Of a stretch of DNA of 8,750 nucleotides, positions 4,819-8,750 are shown piece after piece. The number at the start of each line of letters is the position of its first letter. Positions within the stretch are counted from its first letter, which is position 1. The position numbers and the translations under genes are program-made. The notes under the pieces were generated by a model. The model did not search any database and was not told the origin of the DNA. It saw only the letters and a program-made list of their open reading frames with translations. The stretch is from JBBSDV01 sp038240335 (GTDB taxonomy: Bacteria; Chloroflexota; Dehalococcoidia; DSTF01; JACRBR01), in the NCBI GenBank assembly GCA_038240335.1, contig JBBSDV010000146.1:1-8750 (forward strand), written 5' to 3'.

Positions 4819-6252
4819 CTACGCAACCTCGGCGGCGAAGAGCGATGCGACGTCATCGATGCGCTCGCCCATCGGGAACGCGGTGAGGAGGAGGTCGACG
4901 TTGCGATCGCCCGCCCGCAACGTCGCACGATGGAACAGCCGCTGACGTTCGCGCAGCGATCGCCACGTGGTTCCAGAGCACGGATACGCAAGGCACACAA
5001 CGACGCGTGGCGTGCGTGCTAGGTTCGCGTATGCCAACACCTGCAATAGGTCGGCCCGATGGCGTTCTCGAAGCTCATCCTGCAACCGACCCCACGACCG
5101 GTTCTGCATTTCTTCCCAGTGCTCTTTGTACTTCGCGTCGACGATGATCGTCGTCTCGCCGCGCTCGAGAACCAGATCGGGAAGAAGCGATTTTTGCGAC
5201 CCAAGGTACGGCGGATCCCAGCTGAGCGGAACGACGGTTTGTCGCAACCGACCCGAGCGCACCGTGCCGCCGATCTTTCTCGCCACCTTCGCTACGACTG
5301 CCTCGCACCATGCCTCGAAGAACGCCTCCATCGACATGACCCAGGGCAGCCCCTGAAGATCGGCAAGCCCCGCGAGCCCTCGCTCGTCGACTGTCCACTC
5401 GATAGCCTGCAGGCCGTCACGAAACGATTCCGCCCTCAGCGAGCCGCGCATCCAAGCATCGAATTCGCGCGGCGCGGGCAGTCGCGGCGCGACGTCGCGG
5501 ACTTTGTCGAGGAGTTCGCCGCACAGCGTGATGAGCGCGAGAACGAACGCTCCAGCACTTCGCTGACCCTCCAGCGCCTGCAATTGCTTCTGCAATGCGA
5601 ATCGGATCGCGCCTTTCAGTTCGCGATCATCGCGCAGGTCTGGAAAGCGGCACGGCACGCGTGCGAACTGTGCTCTCGCAACAGATGCTGTTGCATACGC
5701 TGTCCAATCGACGCTGCCTCTCGGAGCTGATCGCGTCTCGCGCACGAGCTCGAAGCGTCGTTCCAATTGGTCGAGCAACGCTCGTAATCGGAACAGAACG
5801 ATGGTTGATAACACCCATGCTGGAATCTTTCGCTCCGAACGAGGGAGCATCGGGAGCGACAACGGCGAGGGCGTCACGCGCCAGCCCATGTCGGCCAGCA
5901 TCGGCCCCAAGCCCACCCAGTTGAAACGTGGCTTCACGACGAGGCCATAATCGGGGCGTCCGGTCGTAGGCGAGAGCAGCGGTATCGCACCGATCTTTGT
6001 CGTCGAATGGATAGCGAGTTCGACGCTTTGGCCGTTGTAGCGTTGCTCGATGCTGGCGCCCAATTCGCTTAGCACGGAGCGGTTCTGCCTTATGAACTGA
6101 GTCGCGAGTCGCGCCGTCTGCGGGCTCGGATCACGTGGTGGCTGTCCGCGCATCAGGAACGATGCGGGCACCAAGCATGTCGAAGAGTCGCTTGTCTCGA
6201 TGCACGGCGAGTCTTGGTGACGCGATCGCGTGCGCCGAGCAGTCTTCGGCAT
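4819..6252 (-). CDS. mcrC: McrC-type PD-(D/E)XK restriction nuclease
   Basis: Nuclease subunit of a McrBC-type modification-dependent restriction system, which cuts DNA carrying modified cytosines after translocation driven by McrB. The product is 477 aa. The catalytic core is visible near the C-terminus: SLLPDL (Asp359), then VDAKYK with Asp372 and Lys374, followed by a QxxxY motif in LLQVLAYA (Gln404, Tyr408). The N-terminal half (GAIPLLSPTTGRPDYGLVVKPRF, about 88-110, and GLGPMLADMGW) is the McrC-family region thought to contact the McrB ring. The ATG at 6252 overlaps the mcrB stop by one base (TGATG), with no strong ribosome binding site, so translation is probably coupled. It ends tail to tail with lysS, 17 bp apart. 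All expected catalytic residues are present and the frame is unbroken, so it looks functional. Confidence 0.9.
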   Translation of the reverse strand: MPKTARRTRSRHQDSPCIETSDSSTCLVPASFLMRGQPPRDPSPQTARLATQFIRQNRSVLSELGASIEQRYNGQSVELAIHSTTKIGAIPLLSPTTGRPDYGLVVKPRFNWVGLGPMLADMGWRVTPSPLSLPMLPRSERKIPAWVLSTIVLFRLRALLDQLERRFELVRETRSAPRGSVDWTAYATASVARAQFARVPCRFPDLRDDRELKGAIRFALQKQLQALEGQRSAGAFVLALITLCGELLDKVRDVAPRLPAPREFDAWMRGSLRAESFRDGLQAIEWTVDERGLAGLADLQGLPWVMSMEAFFEAWCEAVVAKVARKIGGTVRSGRLRQTVVPLSWDPPYLGSQKSLLPDLVLERGETTIIVDAKYKEHWEEMQNRSWGRLQDELRERHRADLLQVLAYANLARTPRVVVCLAYPCSGTTWRSLRERQRLFHRATLRAGDRNVDLLLTAFPMGERIDDVASLFAAEVA

Positions 6253-7721
6253 CAGAGCGCGTCAATCCACTGCAGGTACCCTCGTATCGGCTCAGCGAAC
6301 CCGCCAACGTAGCCTTGTGTCAGGTACTCCTCCAGCAGCGGTCGAAGCGTGACCTTCAGCTGGCGCTTTGCCTTCGCGTCGTCCGGCTCGAGAAAGTACG
6401 AATGCCCGGGGATGAGATCGAAAGCGTCCCCACCCGCGTGCTCGACAAAGATCGATGTTAACCGCTCGAAGGCGTCCAGCATGGTCGCGCCTCCGTATTC
6501 CTGGACGACGCGAATTTGCGGCCAGAGTTTCACGAACGCAAAGCGTCGGCGGATGGCGACGTCGACGATCGCGAGGCTACGGTCTGCCGTATTCATTGTG
6601 CCGAGCACGTGTAAATTCTTGGGGAGACTGAGCTGCCTGCCAAACGGGGCGCCAAAATCGTACGGCAGGTCGATGGTGCGCTCGTCTGTTGGCTCGAAGA
6701 GGTAAATGGCTTCGCCGAGTACCTTCGCCAGATCAGCGCGATTGATCTCGTCGATATGAAGGAGGTAATCTCGCGTGCGATCCGCGAGTGCTCCCTCGAT
6801 CGCGCGCATCAAGTGTCCCTTCGTCGGAGCGAATCGGAGCCCGAGCGCATCCTCAGTCTCGACGGGAGCGAGTCCACCAACGAACGACTCGTAGGTCGTG
6901 TTCGGATGGAACTGAACGGAGAATCCGTTCCCACCATAAGCATCGCGTAACAGATCGGAAGCCATTTTCGTTTTCCCCGTGCCGGGTGGTCCTTGAATCA
7001 CGACGTGGCGTCGTGCTTTAAGCAACTCGACTACATCATTGGGGGCGACGTCCGGCATGAGGTGAGCGAACCACTGAGAACGGATCGCACTGGCCTCGGG
7101 TTTGTATTGCGTCAGCGGCTCGTCGCCCCGCTCGAGAAACATGAGGTCAAGGAACGCGGTGATGGCGTCCGTCGTCGCGGACGCATCGTTCGTCGGCGCG
7201 AACACGCCATAGAGCTCTCGGCCGTAGCGAGCGAACACGCTCTTGTACTCCGAGAACCTGAGTACGATCTCGTTCGGCGTGGCCTGCTCGGTGCGTACCG
7301 GATCCTGCTTCGCCCAGGCAATGAGTTGTCCATGTCCATGCTTCGCGTTCAGCCAGGCGCAGATCGCTTGCACGTTGCGGGCATGGCCGGGTCGGCCAAG
7401 AATATCTTCATCCGCACCCATTCCGAGGGTGCCAACAACGAACGTGAGCAAGCACGGTCCGTTCGGCACAGGGAAGATGGCAACGGACATGCCCGCGTAC
7501 GGACCCTTGTCAGGATTGGATGGATGGATGAACGCAGCGAAAGGCACTCCGCCTTCCCCCGGGGAATCGGGCGCTCTCAGCGTGACGGTCTTGGCAGCAT
7601 CGATCGGATAGCGACCTTCGGCGACGCCGAACAGCGCCGCGAACGCTGCCTTGTTCGCGTCTTGCCATCCATCACGCGGTCCCTGGTGCTGAACGATCTG
7701 GAGCAGCGGCTCGAGACTCAT
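6252..7721 (-). CDS. mcrB: McrB-type AAA+ NTPase of a modification-dependent restriction system
   Basis: Motor and target-recognition subunit (489 aa) partnering the McrC nuclease; family members form hexameric rings that hydrolyse GTP. The AAA+ part starts near residue 228: Walker A GPPGTGKT (244-251), FHPNTTYESFVGGL (271-284), Walker B YLLHIDEINRAD (319-330), the McrB signature MNTADRS (376-382), and a basic RRRF at 391-394. The N-terminal 220 residues should be the DNA-recognition part. They do not look like the E. coli McrB methylcytosine-binding domain nor, by eye, the MrcB_N domain; a conspicuous motif is LGRPGHARNVQAICAWL (108-124). What it binds cannot be told from the sequence. The start ATG 7721 has GAGGA (7728-7732) 6 nt upstream and overlaps the stop of the small Cys-rich gene by 4 nt (ATGA). 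The DNA here looks somewhat less GC-rich than lysS, as is common for mobile defence genes. Confidence 0.92.
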   Translation of the reverse strand: MSLEPLLQIVQHQGPRDGWQDANKAAFAALFGVAEGRYPIDAAKTVTLRAPDSPGEGGVPFAAFIHPSNPDKGPYAGMSVAIFPVPNGPCLLTFVVGTLGMGADEDILGRPGHARNVQAICAWLNAKHGHGQLIAWAKQDPVRTEQATPNEIVLRFSEYKSVFARYGRELYGVFAPTNDASATTDAITAFLDLMFLERGDEPLTQYKPEASAIRSQWFAHLMPDVAPNDVVELLKARRHVVIQGPPGTGKTKMASDLLRDAYGGNGFSVQFHPNTTYESFVGGLAPVETEDALGLRFAPTKGHLMRAIEGALADRTRDYLLHIDEINRADLAKVLGEAIYLFEPTDERTIDLPYDFGAPFGRQLSLPKNLHVLGTMNTADRSLAIVDVAIRRRFAFVKLWPQIRVVQEYGGATMLDAFERLTSIFVEHAGGDAFDLIPGHSYFLEPDDAKAKRQLKVTLRPLLEEYLTQGYVGGFAEPIRGYLQWIDAL

Positions 7722-7960
7722 CGCGTGTCCTCGGCCATGAATGTGACTTCTTCGATGAGGCTACGGCAGATTACGAGATCCTCGCCGTCGACGTCGATGA
7801 TGGCATGAGCCATGAGCGCTTCATCGCAGCGGGTACACGCGGGATTGCATTGCTCGGACCACTGATGTCGGATTGGATCACCCGAACATTCGAAGTAATT
7901 GCGCGCATCGTCGAAACCGACCACTCCGGCGGGCTCCCAGCAGACGTGGCAATCGACCAT
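7718..7960 (-). CDS. 80-aa Cys-rich putative zinc-binding protein, first gene of the mcr unit
   Basis: I do not recognise a family. From ATG 7960 the product has 80 residues with seven cysteines: CHVC (Cys4, Cys7), Cys25, Cys38, CTRC (Cys42, Cys45) and Cys65. Two CxxC knuckles about 35 residues apart suggest a zinc ribbon. The C-terminal half is acidic (AIIDVDGEDLVICRSLIEEV) and there is no signal peptide or membrane segment. The same frame stays open further upstream to about 8296, but that part is a shadow of the FAD oxidoreductase, with a low-complexity Ser/Pro/Arg composition, so ATG 7960 is preferred; it starts 19 nt after that gene's stop, with only a weak GGA upstream. Its stop overlaps the mcrB start (ATGA), indicating translational coupling and a role with McrBC, perhaps in nucleic-acid binding or regulation; that role is inferred from context only. 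Confidence 0.75.
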   Translation of the reverse strand: MVDCHVCWEPAGVVGFDDARNYFECSGDPIRHQWSEQCNPACTRCDEALMAHAIIDVDGEDLVICRSLIEEVTFMAEDTR

Positions 7961-7979
7961 CGCACAGTCTATCCGTGAT

Positions 7980-8750
7980 CTATCCCTGCAACCACGCACC
8001 GGCGGTGCGGAGCGCGCGTTGCAGCGCGGGGACGTCGATGTCTTGCACGGCGGTGTTGGCGCGGAGGGCGGAGACGGCGGCGATGCCGGCGGCTTCGCCG
8101 GTGGCGAAGGCGGGCGGGATCTCCTTCGTCGCGTGATGGACGCGATGGTCGACGCTGATGCAGCGGCCGGCGACAAGAAGGTTCGACGTGCGCACCGGCA
8201 GGAGACTGCGGTACGGCACGTGGTAGACAGCGCCGTACTTCGTCCAGTGGCCGGTGCTGGCGATCGTGTCGGCGAAGACGGTGTTCGCGTCGTCACGGGC
8301 GAGCGTGTAGGCGCCGGAGAGCCGTCGCGATTCGGTGACGCCGAGCGTCAGTGCGACATCGCTGAGGTACGCCTGCTCGAAGCCGGGTGCGTGGGCGCGC
8401 AGGCGGTCAACTTCGTCCATCACCAGGCGGCGGCACTCGATCTCGGCGAAGGTGAGGTCGTCCGGATCGGTGGCGTCGATGCGACGCTCGATGCGTTCGG
8501 CCGCGCCCCACGGCAGCAGCGCCTGGCCGGGCTGCACGGTGCGGAAGAAGAAGCTCGTGCGGTCGCCGCGGGCGGCATCGATATCGACGCCGGACATGCG
8601 GAACCAGAGCCACGGATGGATGCGCTCGGTCTCCGATGACTCACCAGCCATCGTGAAGACGTCGCCGTCGCCGGTGGCGTCGATCACCTGCGACGCGCGG
8701 ATCGCCTGCCGTCCCGCTTTCGACGTGAATACGACGTGCGAGATGCGTCC
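7980..8750 (-). CDS. FAD-dependent oxidoreductase, C-terminal part (5' end off the right edge)
   Basis: The last 256 residues of a flavoprotein of the FAD_oxidored type (fumarate reductase/thiazole-synthesis-like Rossmann fold); the N-terminal FAD-binding GxGxxG lies beyond the window. The frame is open to position 8750. Visible family marks are VIDATGDGDV near the right edge, ESRRLSGAYTLARDD in the middle, and YHVPYRSLLPVRTSNLLVAGRCISVDHRVHHATK followed by PPAFATGEAAGIAAVSAL, which closes the FAD site. The tail DIDVPALQRALRTAGAWL is the usual C-terminal end. Substrate is unknown; members act on varied organic substrates and are often annotated only as FAD-dependent oxidoreductases. It is 19 nt upstream of the Cys-rich gene on the same strand, so the mcr genes may be read from its promoter, although its function need not be related. 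Confidence 0.9.
   Translation of the reverse strand, partial: GRISHVVFTSKAGRQAIRASQVIDATGDGDVFTMAGESSETERIHPWLWFRMSGVDIDAARGDRTSFFFRTVQPGQALLPWGAAERIERRIDATDPDDLTFAEIECRRLVMDEVDRLRAHAPGFEQAYLSDVALTLGVTESRRLSGAYTLARDDANTVFADTIASTGHWTKYGAVYHVPYRSLLPVRTSNLLVAGRCISVDHRVHHATKEIPPAFATGEAAGIAAVSALRANTAVQDIDVPALQRALRTAGAWLQG

Noticed and set aside
5059..5730. 223-aa plus-strand open frame within mcrC
   Set aside because: It overlaps the intact nuclease frame completely and shows no motif.
6993..7808. 271-aa plus-strand open frame within mcrB
   Set aside because: It is a shadow of the mcrB N-terminal region; the minus strand has the conserved coding signals.
7961..8296. Upstream extension of the Cys-rich frame giving 192 aa
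   Set aside because: The extra 112 residues are Ser/Pro/Arg-rich low-complexity sequence in the shadow of the FAD oxidoreductase; the internal ATG 7960 just after that gene's stop is the sensible start.
1..8750. CRISPR array, tRNA or rRNA genes
   Set aside because: No regularly spaced long repeats, and no tRNA-like TTCRANNC arm or rRNA segment was found by reading both strands. The 7-bp arrays have no spacers.

Overview
This is a high-GC bacterial window, probably chromosomal. The LysRS sequence style, a MerR-type regulator with a helical RsbR-like tail, and degenerate intergenic heptamer repeats fit a Chloroflexota-type genome best. That placement is a weak inference, because no rRNA or other phylogenetic marker gene is present.

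Left block (1-2865, minus strand): a tetrapyrrole operon, read right to left. A near-consensus sigma-70 promoter (about 2838-2865) lies upstream of a MerR-type HTH regulator. Next come a possible 33-codon ORF, an 89-aa protein of unknown function, a precorrin-2 dehydrogenase/siroheme synthase N-domain protein, and hemA (glutamyl-tRNA reductase), which runs off the left edge. Spacing is tight (overlaps or a few bases) except before hemA, where a 66-bp gap is largely filled by an array of degenerate 7-bp repeats that runs into the hemA start codon.

Middle (2790-3319): about 530 bp without a convincing gene but full of structure. It holds the operon promoter with an inverted repeat over its -10, three overlapping and mutually exclusive hairpins, a 13-bp perfect direct repeat spaced 24 bp apart that looks like the end of a lost mobile element, two more hairpins, and a second heptamer array that stops 17 bp before lysS.

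Right block (3320-8750): lysS (lysyl-tRNA synthetase, class II) on the plus strand ends only 17 bp from the convergent stop of mcrC. The minus strand then carries, in transcription order, the C-terminal part of a FAD-dependent oxidoreductase (off the right edge), an 80-aa Cys-rich protein with two CxxC knuckles, a McrB-type AAA+ NTPase and a McrC-type PD-(D/E)XK nuclease. The last three overlap by 4 nt and 1 nt, so they look translationally coupled. This is a modification-dependent restriction (McrBC-type) defence module with an undescribed-looking small zinc-binding partner as its first gene.

The two most unusual signals are this small coupled Cys-rich gene and the pair of heptamer arrays. 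Both arrays lie in the sense direction immediately ahead of a housekeeping gene that lacks a Shine-Dalgarno sequence.
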